A stretch of 64,000 nucleotides of DNA from Hymenobacter aranciens (GTDB lineage: Bacteria; Bacteroidota; Bacteroidia; Cytophagales; Hymenobacteraceae). Numbering within the stretch: position 1 is the stretch's first letter; each line of letters starts with the position of its first letter. Below are positions 41,030 to 48,544 of this stretch, piece by piece. The translations under genes were made by a program, and so were the position numbers. The stretch covers positions 1 through 64,000 of the forward strand of contig NZ_JAUQSY010000009.1 of assembly GCF_030580865.1 (NCBI RefSeq). Direction: 5' to 3'. Below the pieces are notes generated by a model. It ran no database searches, was not told the DNA's origin, and worked only from the letters and a program-made list of their open reading frames with translations.

Positions 41030-41037
41030 CAAAGCTA
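41030..41037 (-). promoter_or_regulatory. -7 element TAGCTTTG
   Basis: Exact TAnnTTTG match on the minus strand, 23 bp before the GT-C membrane protein start. The divergent DinB gene begins at 41059. A -33 motif is not obvious. Confidence 0.5.
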
Positions 41038-41058
41038 CACTTCGCACCCCACCCGCCC

Positions 41059-41616
41059 ATGAACCACCGCCTGCACCTGAGCTTCGAGCAGCTCGACCGC
41101 GCTACTGCCCGCCTGCTAGCCTCGGTAGAGGCCCTGGGGGCCGAGGCCGACCGCCAACCCAGCCCCGGCCAGTGGTCGGCGGCACAGGTGGTGCACCATC
41201 TACTGCTGGTGGAGGGCAACATTGTAACCTACATCGAGAAGAAGCTGGCGGCCGACGAGGCCCTGCCGAAAATGGACTTACTCACCCGCCTGAAATCGCG
41301 CTTCGTGCGCCTGATGCTGCGGCTGCCGGGCCTCAAATACAAGGCCCCGCGCGGCGTGGGCACCCTCACCGACGCCGGCAACCTGCCGCCCCTGCCCGAG
41401 CTGCGCGCCACCTGGGAAGCCACGCGCCGCCAGCTCGAACGCCTGCTCAATGCCTTCCCAGGCAAGCTGCTCAACCGGGCAGTTTTCCCGCAGCCCCGGG
41501 CGGGGCGCATTACTATTTACCAGGTGATGGGACTGCTGCTCGACCATGTACTGCACCACCAGCAGCAGGTGGGACGCATCACGAGGGCCCTGCGGCCGGG
41601 CACGATGGCGGCGTAG
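41059..41616 (+). CDS. DinB-like four-helix protein
   Basis: 185 residues of the DinB/YfiT-like metal-binding four-helix family. Signature pattern: SFEQLDRATARLLASVEAL, then QPSPGQWSAAQVVHHLLLVEGN with the first His pair, and IYQVMGLLLDHVLHHQQQVGRI with the C-terminal HxxxHHxQ metal ligands. The family includes thiol-dependent transferases and many proteins of unknown role. ATG at 41059 is preferred; an upstream frame starts inside the promoter region. Monocistronic, followed by a palindrome at 41649. Confidence 0.9.
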   Translation: MNHRLHLSFEQLDRATARLLASVEALGAEADRQPSPGQWSAAQVVHHLLLVEGNIVTYIEKKLAADEALPKMDLLTRLKSRFVRLMLRLPGLKYKAPRGVGTLTDAGNLPPLPELRATWEATRRQLERLLNAFPGKLLNRAVFPQPRAGRITIYQVMGLLLDHVLHHQQQVGRITRALRPGTMAA

Positions 41617-41648
41617 CAGAACAGTGTAAACAGAACGAAGAAAAAAGA

Positions 41649-41777
41649 CCGTCATCCTGAGCGCAGCGAAAGGACCTCGCCCGCTTCGTTGTGGTAGTAA
41701 TTTCTTTTCGTTTGGACGATTAAAGTTACTACTCCAACAAAGCGGACGAGGTCCTTTCGCTGCGCTCAGGATAACGT
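41649..41777. repeat. palindromic repeat, family 'CATCCTGAGCGCAGCG' (copy 2)
   Basis: Arms CCGTCATCCTGAGCGCAGCG...CGCCCGC and GCGGACGAGG...CGCTGCGCTCAGGATAACG around a ~50-bp loop. Ends 2 bp from the stop of the thioesterase gene; copy 3 is on the other side of the same gene. Confidence 0.9.
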
Positions 41778-41778
41778 G

Positions 41779-42222
41779 CTATTTGCCCTCCGGTGCCACG
41801 TACGGCTCCAGCCCGCGCATCATCTCCGTCAATTCGGCCGGGGGCACGGTGAGCTTGCGGCGGTCGAGGTCGAGCCAGGCGCCATCGACGGTGACGGTGG
41901 CGGCCAGGCGGCCGTCTTCCTTGTAGATGCCGTGCACGATGCTCCAGCGCGAGCCGTCGGCGTTGAGCTGGGCCAGGCGGGCGTCTACTTTGATTTCCTC
42001 ACCCAGGTGCAATTCTTTCAGAAAGCGGGTTTCTTCGCGAAACAGGATGGGACCGAGGCGCAGCTCGGCGAAGCGGCGCAAATCGAAGCCGGCGGCGGCC
42101 AGGAAAGTGATGCGGGCATCGGCGGCAAAGTCGGTATAGGCCGAGTGGCGCATGTGGCCGTTGGGGTCCATTTCGGCCCAGCGGGTGCGGTAGGTGACGG
42201 CGGTTTGGCTTGATTGGGACAT
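41779..42222 (-). CDS. acyl-CoA thioesterase, 4HBT/YbgC type
   Basis: 147-residue hot-dog fold thioesterase from the ATG at 42222. Motifs: VTYRTRWAEMDPNGHMRHSAYTDF with the catalytic Asp in AEMDPNGH, typical of the YbgC/4-hydroxybenzoyl-CoA thioesterase group, and FLKELHLGEEIKVDARL. Likely hydrolyses a short or medium-chain acyl-CoA; substrate not known. The gene is bracketed by two copies of the same palindrome (41649-41777 and 42241-42373), one 2 bp beyond the stop and the other starting 19 bp before the start. The upstream frame is inside the repeat and is rejected. Confidence 0.92.
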   Translation of the reverse strand: MSQSSQTAVTYRTRWAEMDPNGHMRHSAYTDFAADARITFLAAAGFDLRRFAELRLGPILFREETRFLKELHLGEEIKVDARLAQLNADGSRWSIVHGIYKEDGRLAATVTVDGAWLDLDRRKLTVPPAELTEMMRGLEPYVAPEGK

Positions 42223-42240
42223 GTAGAACAAAAAAAAGGA

Positions 42241-42373
42241 TATCATCCTGAGCGCAGCGAAAGGACCTCGCCCGCACCGGTAGAATGGTAACCTTACAGG
42301 GATATAAACGATTGGGATTACTGCTACTATCGGCACGGGCGAGGTCCTTTCGCTGCGCTTTCAGGATGACGTT
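42241..42373. repeat. palindromic repeat, family 'CATCCTGAGCGCAGCG' (copy 3)
   Basis: Arms TATCATCCTGAGCGCAGCGA...CGCCCGC and GCACGGGCGAGG...CGCTGCGCTTTCAGGATGACG around a ~60-bp AT-rich centre. Lies between thioesterase and methyltransferase genes, both on the minus strand. Confidence 0.9.
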
Positions 42374-42382
42374 TTTCTTTTC

Positions 42383-43114
42383 TCAACCGCCCGCCGGCAT
42401 CAGCCGCACCAGGTACTGCTCCTGCTCATCCTCACCCAGAAACTCAGCCGTGTACCCGGCGGCCTCCGCCGCATCGGCCAGCAGCGCGGCATCGATAAAC
42501 AGCCAGGGGAAGGGTTCGCCGGTGCGGCCGTCGTAGCTGAAACGGTACTCCACCTCGCCGTAGTAGGGCCCGTTGAGGTTGATGAGCAGGGCGCCGTCCT
42601 CGTCTTCGTAGAGGTAGCGGATGTCGGAGGACGTGGCCAGAATCTGGCCGTCGGGGGCCAGCAGGGTGCGGGCGTGGGCCAGCATTTTATCCAAGCCTTC
42701 GAGGGTGCCGGCCAGACCCAGGCCATTCATGAGTAGCAGGATGGTATCGTAGGGCGGCTCGGTGGCGGGGCGCGGGTCCATCAGGCGGTGCTGAGCGGCG
42801 TGCTGCACGCCGCGCTCGCTCATCACCTGCACGGCCCCAGCCGAAATATCCACCGCCTTCACCATGAAGCCCCGGCTTTGCAGCTCCAGCGCGTGGGCCC
42901 CGGCCCCGGCCCCGATGTCGAGCACGCGACCGCGGCACTCGTCGAGAGCCTGGCGCTCAAGCTCGGGCATCTGCAGGAGGGTGCGGAAAAGGTAGCTGGC
43001 GGGCAGGGGCTCGTCCTCGGCGGCGCTGCAGTGCACGGTGAGGGTGGCCTCGGCGCGGCCGTGGTGGTAGTCGAGCAGGGCCTGGCCGAGGATGTCGGGC
43101 GCGGTGGTGGGCAT
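42383..43114 (-). CDS. class I SAM-dependent methyltransferase
   Basis: 243 residues. Motif I GRVLDIGAGAGAHALELQ binds SAM, motif II acidic FMVKAVDISAGAVQVMSER and motif IV YDTILLLMNGLGLAG follow, then a post-IV helix with LLAPDGQILATSSDI. N-terminal 45 residues are a helical cap. The variation LLLMNGLGLAG suggests a small-molecule or protein methyltransferase, but the substrate is not determined. Stop is 10 bp from repeat copy 3. It is transcribed towards the thioesterase gene with the repeat between. Confidence 0.9.
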   Translation of the reverse strand: MPTTAPDILGQALLDYHHGRAEATLTVHCSAAEDEPLPASYLFRTLLQMPELERQALDECRGRVLDIGAGAGAHALELQSRGFMVKAVDISAGAVQVMSERGVQHAAQHRLMDPRPATEPPYDTILLLMNGLGLAGTLEGLDKMLAHARTLLAPDGQILATSSDIRYLYEDEDGALLINLNGPYYGEVEYRFSYDGRTGEPFPWLFIDAALLADAAEAAGYTAEFLGEDEQEQYLVRLMPAGG

Positions 43115-43184
43115 GGGCGGGGAGCTAATGGAAGGCGAAAATTACCCATAACTTACCGCCCGGCGCCTGCGTTAGTTTGGCCCG

Positions 43185-43343
43185 ATGCCTACCTCCCCAC
43201 GCAAAGGCCAGCTGCCCACCAAAATCTGTCGCACCTGCGGGCGCCCTTTCGAGTGGCGCAAGAAGTGGCGCGACTGCTGGAACGACGTCAAATACTGTAG
43301 CGAAAAATGCCGGCGTAATAAGCCCGGTGAGGCTGAGCAGTAG
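43185..43343 (+). CDS. DUF2256 zinc-ribbon-like protein
   Basis: 52 residues, too short for most ORF cut-offs. Reads MPTSPRKGQLPTKICRTCGR then FEWRKKWRDCWNDVKYCSEK and CRRN. The two CxxC-type knuckles (CRTC and YCSEKC) and the WRKKWRDCW centre are the DUF2256 family, which is often linked to photolyase-type genes in other bacteria; no such gene is in the window. Start is ATG 43185. The TAG stop is part of a hairpin (43340-43367). TTAGTTTG at 43172-43179 is close to a -7 element and would leave almost no leader. Confidence 0.9.
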   Translation: MPTSPRKGQLPTKICRTCGRPFEWRKKWRDCWNDVKYCSEKCRRNKPGEAEQ

Positions 43344-43367
43344 CGCGAACTCCAAAGTTCGCGCTAC
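43340..43367 (+). terminator. hairpin over the stop codon, possible terminator
   Basis: GTAGCGCGAAC (43340-43350) pairs with GTTCGCGCTAC (43357-43367). The TAG of the DUF2256 gene is inside the stem. There is no T tract, so rho-independent activity is doubtful; it may be mRNA end protection. Confidence 0.4.
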
Positions 43368-43444
43368 ATAAACCGACCGGCCCCGGCGCATCCCCCGCCC
43401 CATTTTCCTCGTTAAGCAATTACCCTAATTTCCTTTTTTCGCTC

Positions 43445-43837
43445 ATGGCCTCCAACCTCGATTACCTCTCGCCCAGCCTTCAGCCCCTTGAAGAAAAAGC
43501 TCAGGCTTACGTAGATGCCGAAGCCGCTCTGCGCCTGGCCGAAATTAACCTGCACAACGAGCCCGCCCGCCAAAACCAAGAGGCCCAAGCCGCCACACAG
43601 TTTGAACAGCGCCCGCCCGCCGGCAGCTTCGACCAGCCACACGACGAGCTCATCCAACGCCTGCAAAACGCCCGCGACGAACTTCACGCCCTGCACACCG
43701 AGCTACTGGCCCTGCTCCCCGCCCGCGACGAGTGGGTGAAAATCAACCTCGGCTACGGCCCCAGCCGCATCGGCGCCTGGCACGTACCCGCCACCGCCGA
43801 TACCGCCGAACACTACCAAGTGCGGGTGGTGCATTAA
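43445..43837 (+). CDS. hypothetical helical protein
   Basis: 130 residues, unknown. The central part is charged and probably coiled-coil (KAQAYVDAEAALRLAEINLH; DELIQRLQNARDELHALHTEL) and the end is beta-rich (WVKINLGYGPSRIGAWHVP). Soluble; no signal or membrane segment. It has a start at ATG 43445, 77 bp after the DUF2256 hairpin, so it may be a separate unit, and is followed by an AATGAGCAATT hairpin repeat at 43839-43906. No family identified. Confidence 0.6.
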   Translation: MASNLDYLSPSLQPLEEKAQAYVDAEAALRLAEINLHNEPARQNQEAQAATQFEQRPPAGSFDQPHDELIQRLQNARDELHALHTELLALLPARDEWVKINLGYGPSRIGAWHVPATADTAEHYQVRVVH

Positions 43838-43838
43838 G

Positions 43839-43906
43839 TCAATGAGCAATTGACAATGACTGTCAAGAACATCATTACTAATTGCTCATTATCAATTGCT
43901 CATTGC
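43839..43906. repeat. AT-rich hairpin (AATGAGCAATT type)
   Basis: TCAATGAGCAATTGACAATG faces ATTATCAATTGCTCATTG around a short TCAAGAACATC centre. Same family as 31871-31967. Between convergent genes. Confidence 0.8.
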
Positions 43907-43908
43907 AA

Positions 43909-44679
43909 TCAGTGTCCCGAGTCCCAGTCGTAGCCGCGCTCGGCCCAGAAGTCCTTGGGGCGCTCGGTCGTGAAAGCAATGCTACCCAGTCGCTTAAGAT
44001 GCTTGATACCGTACTTGAGCGGCGTAACTAGCCGCAATGGCGCGCCGTGGGCAGGCGTCAGCCGGCGTCCATTCATTTCGTAGCAGAGCAGGGTTTGGGG
44101 GTGCAGGGCGCTTTTCAGGTCAAGGCCCACGTAATATTTCTCGTTGGGGGTCTGCAATAACAGATAAGGCACGGCGGCTGGCAGCTGGTAATGGCTGAGA
44201 AAATCGGCCATTCGGGCACCCGCCCAATGCACGATGACGCTCCAGCCCTCGATGCACTTGAGTTCGGTCACCATTTCAATTTTGGGCAGGGCCTGCACGT
44301 CGGCCAGCGTAAACTCCCGCGCTTGCCCATCAATGCTTTGCACGCGCAGGCGCCAGGCGGCCGGGTCCAGTTCATCCTCCAGGCCATACTTGCCGTTGAC
44401 GCGGGGCGTAGTGGCCCGGCTGCGGGCAAACTCCGGTGCCAGCCGCGTTTCTTTAAAATACGCGCCGCTGACGTTCTCATTGAATTCCAGCACCCGGCGC
44501 AACGGTCCGGGAATGCCGCCCTCCTGCGGGCGCGATACCAGCCAGCCCCAGCCACCCAGGCCCGCCAGCCCGGCCAGGCCCCAGCCGATGAAGGCCCGGC
44601 GCGAGCGGCGGACGGCCTCGGCCTCGGTAGCGGCATCAGAAGCGGCAGGCCTTTGGGGCGTTTCCTCGTTTTCCATCAT
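43909..44679 (-). CDS. molybdopterin-dependent oxidoreductase, YedY/MsrP-like
   Basis: 256-residue sulfite-oxidase-fold protein exported by the Tat route: RRSRRAFIGWGLAGLAGLG contains a twin-arginine signal (SRRAFIG). The molybdenum-ligating Cys is in TELKCIEGWS. The C-terminal TPAHGAPLRLVTPLKYGIKH and KRLGSIAFTTERP are typical. MsrP-type enzymes repair oxidised methionine in the periplasm, and others reduce small S- or N-oxides. The next gene upstream is a b-type cytochrome, which likely delivers electrons from quinone; the usual MsrQ protein is not present. The two are an operon (4 bp gap). Confidence 0.9.
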   Translation of the reverse strand: MMENEETPQRPAASDAATEAEAVRRSRRAFIGWGLAGLAGLGGWGWLVSRPQEGGIPGPLRRVLEFNENVSGAYFKETRLAPEFARSRATTPRVNGKYGLEDELDPAAWRLRVQSIDGQAREFTLADVQALPKIEMVTELKCIEGWSVIVHWAGARMADFLSHYQLPAAVPYLLLQTPNEKYYVGLDLKSALHPQTLLCYEMNGRRLTPAHGAPLRLVTPLKYGIKHLKRLGSIAFTTERPKDFWAERGYDWDSGH

Positions 44680-44683
44680 TGTT

Positions 44684-45361
44684 TTACTTAGCCTTTGAAG
44701 CTGGCTCGGCAGTATCTACTACCTCGAATCCAGCTACCATACTCCGAAAATTATTCCAGCCTGCCCGCACCACCTGCGCCACATGTACCACGAAAAACAG
44801 TACGTACCCGAGAGTGAGCACGAAGTGGATAATTCGCGCCGACTCGTAACCGCCCAGCAGCGTGGTCAGCCAGGCCAGCTGCGTGGGTTTGTAGATGGCC
44901 AGGCCCGTCAATAGCGAGCCCAGGCCCATGACGATGACGGCCGAGTAAGCAATCTGCTGGGCGCCGTTGTACTTGCGCGCCGACGGCGCTGCTTTGCGCA
45001 GGCCCAGGTCGTGCAGCGTCACCTGCACCGCTTCGCGCCACGAGTGGCGGGTGGGCAGCAGGTAGCGCCACTCGCCCGAAAAAGCGGTGTAGAGCACATA
45101 CAGCAAGCCGTTTACGAAAAACACCCACATGAGCACGAAGTGCCAGGCCATGCCCTTGGCCAGCTTAAAGGGAATGTCGAAGGCCTCGTAGAACGACTTG
45201 GGAAAGAACTTGAGCACCGTGGTATCGCCCCAGCCGAGGCGGTACACGTCATTGGCCCAGTAAATCCATAAGCCGCTCCAAATCATGAGGCTGAGAACTG
45301 GAAAATTTATCCAATGAAACCAACGGATGGCCAGCGGATGCTTCTCGACAAGTCTTTTCAT
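44684..45361 (-). CDS. b-type cytochrome partner of the molybdoenzyme (cytochrome b561/thiosulfate-reductase-like)
   Basis: 225 residues from the ATG at 45361; four to five membrane helices of the Ni-hydrogenase/b561-type cytochrome b fold. Haem-ligand candidates are His15 in AIRWFHWINFP, His in MAWHFVLMW and the pair in RIIHFVLTLGYVLFFVVHVAQ. It starts a two-gene operon with the YedY/MsrP-like gene 4 bp on. Electrons would run from menaquinol through haem to the periplasmic Mo enzyme. The frame extends upstream to 45766 but that stretch is antisense to the hydrolase gene. The pairing differs from classical MsrPQ, whose membrane part is an FRD-like YedZ. Confidence 0.85.
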   Translation of the reverse strand: MKRLVEKHPLAIRWFHWINFPVLSLMIWSGLWIYWANDVYRLGWGDTTVLKFFPKSFYEAFDIPFKLAKGMAWHFVLMWVFFVNGLLYVLYTAFSGEWRYLLPTRHSWREAVQVTLHDLGLRKAAPSARKYNGAQQIAYSAVIVMGLGSLLTGLAIYKPTQLAWLTTLLGGYESARIIHFVLTLGYVLFFVVHVAQVVRAGWNNFRSMVAGFEVVDTAEPASKAK

Positions 45362-45447
45362 ACCGAAAATTAGTGAGGCAGCAAGGTACGTAAACCCGCC
45401 CGGCCCGTATTTGATTCGTGCCATCGGTTTTCTTCCTCCCTCCCACT

Positions 45448-46179
45448 GTGCCTGTTTCGCACACCTTCGTGGCCCTGCATTACTGGGCCGGCTCAGGCTG
45501 CGCCTTCGACCGGCTGCGCGCCGCCCTGCCCGCACATACCCAGCTGCTGGCACCCGATTTGCCCGGTTTCGGTACCCAATCCGCGCCGCCGGATTTCGAC
45601 TACTCCGTGGCCGCGTATGCTGACTGGGTAGCGGCCTACATTCAACGCAACAGCCTGACCAGCTACACACTGCTGGGCCACAGCATGGGCGGCAAAATCG
45701 CACTGGCCCTGGCGGCCCGGCAGCCAGCCGGTCTGCGCAGCCTGTTGTTGCTGTCCCCCTCCCCACCCACGCCCGAGCCTATGTCGGCCGCCGACCGGGC
45801 GGCCGCGCGGGCCGCTTACGGAAAGCCCGAAGAAGCTGCCAAAACCTTTACCAGCATCACCAATCTGCCTCTGCCCGAAATCCTCCGCGGACAGGTCATT
45901 GCCGACAACCTCCGCAGCTCGCAAACGGCCTGGAATGCCTGGCTCGACCACGGCTCCCGCGAAAACAGCAGTGCCCTTATGCCTAAGCTCGACGTGCCCT
46001 GCCAGCTGCTGGTGGGCGAGCACGACCGCGCCATCAGCCCGGCCACGCAGCGGCAGGCCACGCTGCCGCTACTACCACCCGGTACGATGCTGCAGCTGGT
46101 GCCCGGCGCGGGGCACTTATTGCCGCTCGAAGCGCCGCTCGCGGTGGTAGCGGCATTAGGCTGGGCGTGGCCATCATAG
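45448..46179 (+). CDS. alpha/beta hydrolase
   Basis: 243-residue alpha/beta-fold hydrolase from the GTG at 45448 (VPVSHTFVALHYW); an alternative GTG at 45418 would add ten residues. The nucleophile elbow is LLGHSMGGK, the acid is in LVGEHDRAI and the His in PGAGHLLPL. The oxyanion region is ALHYWAGSG. Substrate class not decided: may be an esterase, haloperoxidase-like or MenH-like protein. Divergent from the molybdoenzyme operon. It ends 17 bp before the DUF92 gene start, with a promoter motif in between. Confidence 0.88.
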   Translation: MPVSHTFVALHYWAGSGCAFDRLRAALPAHTQLLAPDLPGFGTQSAPPDFDYSVAAYADWVAAYIQRNSLTSYTLLGHSMGGKIALALAARQPAGLRSLLLLSPSPPTPEPMSAADRAAARAAYGKPEEAAKTFTSITNLPLPEILRGQVIADNLRSSQTAWNAWLDHGSRENSSALMPKLDVPCQLLVGEHDRAISPATQRQATLPLLPPGTMLQLVPGAGHLLPLEAPLAVVAALGWAWPS

Positions 46180-46181
46180 GC

Positions 46182-46189
46182 TAATTTTG
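46182..46189 (+). promoter_or_regulatory. -7 element TAATTTTG
   Basis: Exact TAnnTTTG match, 7 bp before the DUF92 ATG at 46197, so the transcript would be near-leaderless. No clear -33 motif. Confidence 0.35.
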
Positions 46190-46196
46190 CGAGCTT

Positions 46197-46919
46197 ATGA
46201 GCGAACACGCTTCCCTTACCTGTGCTCTGTTGTTTCTGGCGCTGGGCATGGCCTACAGCTGGCGGGCGGGCAAACTCACCGCCCCAGCCGCCGCCGTGGG
46301 CGGCTTGCTGGGAATGAGCATCTTCTCAGGCGCAGGCCTGCCGGGGCTGGGGCTACTGGCCTTGTTTTTTGGCCTGGGCTCGGCCGCTTCCAGCTGGCGG
46401 GTGGCCGACAAGCGCCGCCTGGGTTTGGCCGAAGAAAACCGGGGCCGCCGCCGCACCAGCCAGGTACTGGCCAATGCCGGCGTGGCGGCCGGGCTGGGCC
46501 TGCTGGCCTGGCACTGGCCCGCCCACGCGCCGCTGGCCCGCCTCATGCTGGCCGGCAGCCTGGCCGCCGCCACTGCCGATACGCTGTCGTCGGAGCTGGG
46601 CAACGTATATGGCCGCCGCTACTATAACATCCTCACCTTCCGCCCCGACCAGCGCGGCCTCAACGGCGTGGTGAGCTTGGAAGGCACCCTGCTGGGGCTG
46701 GCGGGCAGTGCCGGGCTGGCAGCGTTTTATTGCCTGACTTTTGGGGGCGGCGTGGCCGCCTTTGGTTGGCTGCTACTGGCTGGCACCATCGGCAACCTGA
46801 CCGATTCGGTGCTGGGGGCCACGCTGGAGCGGCGGGGCTATCTGGGCAATGACGCGGTGAACTCACTTAACACCCTCATGGGCGCGCTGGTAGCGGCGCT
46901 GGGCTGGGCCAGCGCGTAA
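46197..46919 (+). CDS. DUF92/TMEM19 family membrane protein
   Basis: 240 residues, six or so membrane helices. Relatives in plants (VTE6) are phytyl-phosphate kinases; the bacterial members have unproven roles. Family patterns: ATADTLSSELGNVYGRRYYNI, GLNGVVSLEGTLLGLAGS and LERRGYLGNDAVNSLNTLMGA. The conserved acidic residues between helices probably form the active site. The gene is downstream of the hydrolase; a common role is not clear. It is convergent with the sigma-factor gene, with an 8 bp gap. Confidence 0.9.
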   Translation: MSEHASLTCALLFLALGMAYSWRAGKLTAPAAAVGGLLGMSIFSGAGLPGLGLLALFFGLGSAASSWRVADKRRLGLAEENRGRRRTSQVLANAGVAAGLGLLAWHWPAHAPLARLMLAGSLAAATADTLSSELGNVYGRRYYNILTFRPDQRGLNGVVSLEGTLLGLAGSAGLAAFYCLTFGGGVAAFGWLLLAGTIGNLTDSVLGATLERRGYLGNDAVNSLNTLMGALVAALGWASA

Positions 46920-46927
46920 CAGGCTGT

Positions 46928-47518
46928 TTACGCCGCCAGTGCCAGTGTGCGGGCCTCGCCCCGCGCCGCATGATGCGCCAGCTGCCGCTGCAACTGCTGC
47001 CGCGCCTTCGAAAACTGCGACTTCGATGTGCCCTCCGAAATACCCAGCAGCTCGCCGATTTCGACGTGCGTGTAGCCCTCTATTGCATAGAGGTTGAACA
47101 CGGTGCGGTAGCCAGTGGGCAGGTTTTGCACCAGCCGCAGCAGGTCGGCGGCGGCGAGGTCGGTTTCGGCGTGGGCGGCCACGGGGGCCAGGTAGGCGCT
47201 GGCAGTTTCCAACTCCAGGTGAGCGGGCTGCTTGGCGCGCAGGTAGCTCAGGGCCGTGTTCACCATAATGCGGCGCACCCAGGCGGCCAAGCAGCCCTCG
47301 TGGCGGTACTGCTCCAGAGCCCGGAACACTTTCACGAAGCCCAGCATCAGTACTTCCTCGGCGTCTTCCTGGTGGCGCAGGTAGCGCAAACATACGGCCA
47401 TCATCTTGGCAGACAGTTGGTCGTAGAGCACGCGCTGGGCGCGGGGGCTGCCCTGGCGGCAGGCGGCTACCAGCTCGGCTTCGGAAAATTGGGCGGTGGT
47501 GGCGGTGAGAGCTTTCAT
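46928..47518 (-). CDS. ECF-type RNA polymerase sigma factor
   Basis: 196 residues from the ATG at 47518. Region 2: LYDQLSAKMMAVCLRYLRHQ, DAEEVLMLGFVKVFRALEQ and AWVRRIMVNTALSYLRAKQ. Region 4: LPTGYRTVFNLYAIEGYTHVEIGELLGI, SEGTSKSQFSKARQQLQRQL, a strong helix-turn-helix. Close to the many Bacteroidetes ECF factors of the RpoE-like group; there is no anti-sigma gene alongside. Targets unknown. The frame running to 47644 is not used because the ATG at 47518 opens at the domain start. Upstream are G/C-rich spacer sequences without a clear -7 motif. Confidence 0.92.
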   Translation of the reverse strand: MKALTATTAQFSEAELVAACRQGSPRAQRVLYDQLSAKMMAVCLRYLRHQEDAEEVLMLGFVKVFRALEQYRHEGCLAAWVRRIMVNTALSYLRAKQPAHLELETASAYLAPVAAHAETDLAAADLLRLVQNLPTGYRTVFNLYAIEGYTHVEIGELLGISEGTSKSQFSKARQQLQRQLAHHAARGEARTLALAA

Positions 47519-47730
47519 GTTTTTACAGAAAAAGGTGAGCGATTTCGCAGAAAAAGGTGGTCGGCGGGCAACCTTCGGGCCGAAGGCGGGCGTCAAAAGT
47601 GTGGGGTGATTTGATGATGCAAAATTGGGGGCGAATAGTACCATCGCGCCTCACCGGAAGCCAGTATTTGCGCCTACTGGAAAACCAGTAGTTTTTCGGA
47701 CAGTGACGTTGAGCCGTCCCGGCAGGGCAT

Positions 47731-47760
47731 AAAAAAAGCCCTTGCGATGCAAGGGCTTTC
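47731..47760 (-). terminator. intrinsic terminator
   Basis: Stem AAAGCCCTTGC/GCAAGGGCTTT with loop GAT; on the minus strand followed by TTTT. It ends transcription of the MmcQ/YjbR gene. Confidence 0.9.
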
Positions 47761-47782
47761 AGTCAATCATCAGCTTAATTAT

Positions 47783-48136
47783 CTACACCTTATCCAGCAA
47801 TCCGCGCTGCGCTTTCGGCAGCGAGGCCACGATGAGGTCGTAGGAGTCGCGGGTCCACTGCCGGAGCTGATTGTCGGTAGCGCCGGTGCCAATAAGCACC
47901 GTGTTCCAGTGCTTCTTATTCATGTGATAGCCGGGGCACACGTAGTCGTAGGTTTCGCGTAGCTCCACGGCGCGCTCGGGGTCGCACTTCAGGTTGATAC
48001 TGGCGAAGGTATTGAGGTCGGTGAGGGCAAATATCTTACCCCCGGCCTTGAATACCAGCGTGTCGGGCCCGAACGGCGTCTCGACCGTCGTGCCCGGCAA
48101 GGCCAGGCAGAAGTCGTGAAAATCCTCAATGTTCAT
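47783..48136 (-). CDS. MmcQ/YjbR family protein
   Basis: 117-residue CyaY/YjbR-like fold. Signatures: DFHDFCLALPGTTVETPFG, LVFKAGGKIFALTDL, SINLKCDPERAVELRETYD and VCPGYHMNKKHWNTV. Many members bind DNA weakly; function is unknown though some are linked to mitomycin resistance operons. Terminator and own start; the DUF6728-like gene lies 12 bp upstream on the same strand, so the two are likely co-transcribed. Confidence 0.92.
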   Translation of the reverse strand: MNIEDFHDFCLALPGTTVETPFGPDTLVFKAGGKIFALTDLNTFASINLKCDPERAVELRETYDYVCPGYHMNKKHWNTVLIGTGATDNQLRQWTRDSYDLIVASLPKAQRGLLDKV

Positions 48137-48148
48137 CGGCCAGCCGGC

Positions 48149-48322
48149 TTAGAGCACGTAGCGAAACAGCATCACCAGCAGGCACACCAGGAACATGGCC
48201 ATGCTCAGCTTATTGATGAAGTGCATGGTTTTGAGGTTGAAATTAGTTTTGCGGTTCGGGTCGTGCTTGCGAAAGAAGTAGCCGAAGGCGGGGCCGAAAT
48301 CGAAGAGGTTTTTACCGTTCAT
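48149..48322 (-). CDS. small single-helix membrane protein (DUF6728-like)
   Basis: 57 residues from the ATG at 48322: MNGKNLFDFGPAFGYFFRKH, then basic DPNRKTNFNLKTMHFINK and a C-terminal membrane helix LSMAMFLVCLLVMLFRYVL. The pattern of FGYFFRK followed by D and a single helix is seen in a conserved short Bacteroidetes family (DUF6728) of unknown role. The frame continues to 48421 but that part reads through the edge of the palindromic element at 48383. The MmcQ/YjbR gene is 12 bp downstream. Confidence 0.75.
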   Translation of the reverse strand: MNGKNLFDFGPAFGYFFRKHDPNRKTNFNLKTMHFINKLSMAMFLVCLLVMLFRYVL

Positions 48323-48382
48323 GGCGCGGGCGGGTTTGTAAGTACGCGAAGATAACACCGGTACCGGCAGAAAGATTGAGCC

Positions 48383-48532
48383 CTGGCGCGAGTTCAGGCG
48401 CAGCCGTAACTCGTGCCACACATTCGGGTGAGGCTGTGCCTCGCGTCAGAACGACCAAACGGCGCGGTACGGGGGAGGCTCAGCCCCCATGATAGTCGGC
48501 ACGAGTTACGGCTACGCCTAAACTCGCGCCAG
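48383..48532. repeat. ~150-bp inverted repeat element (copy 1), CTGGCGCGAGTTT type
   Basis: Ends CTGGCGCGAGTT and AACTCGCGCCAG; a second pair of arms (GTAACTCGTGCC / GGCACGAGTTAC) lies inside. Element length 150 bp. A second copy is at 53325-53470; together they bracket the ABC/aminopeptidase operon. Confidence 0.9.
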
Positions 48533-48544
48533 CTCTAGCCAGTT

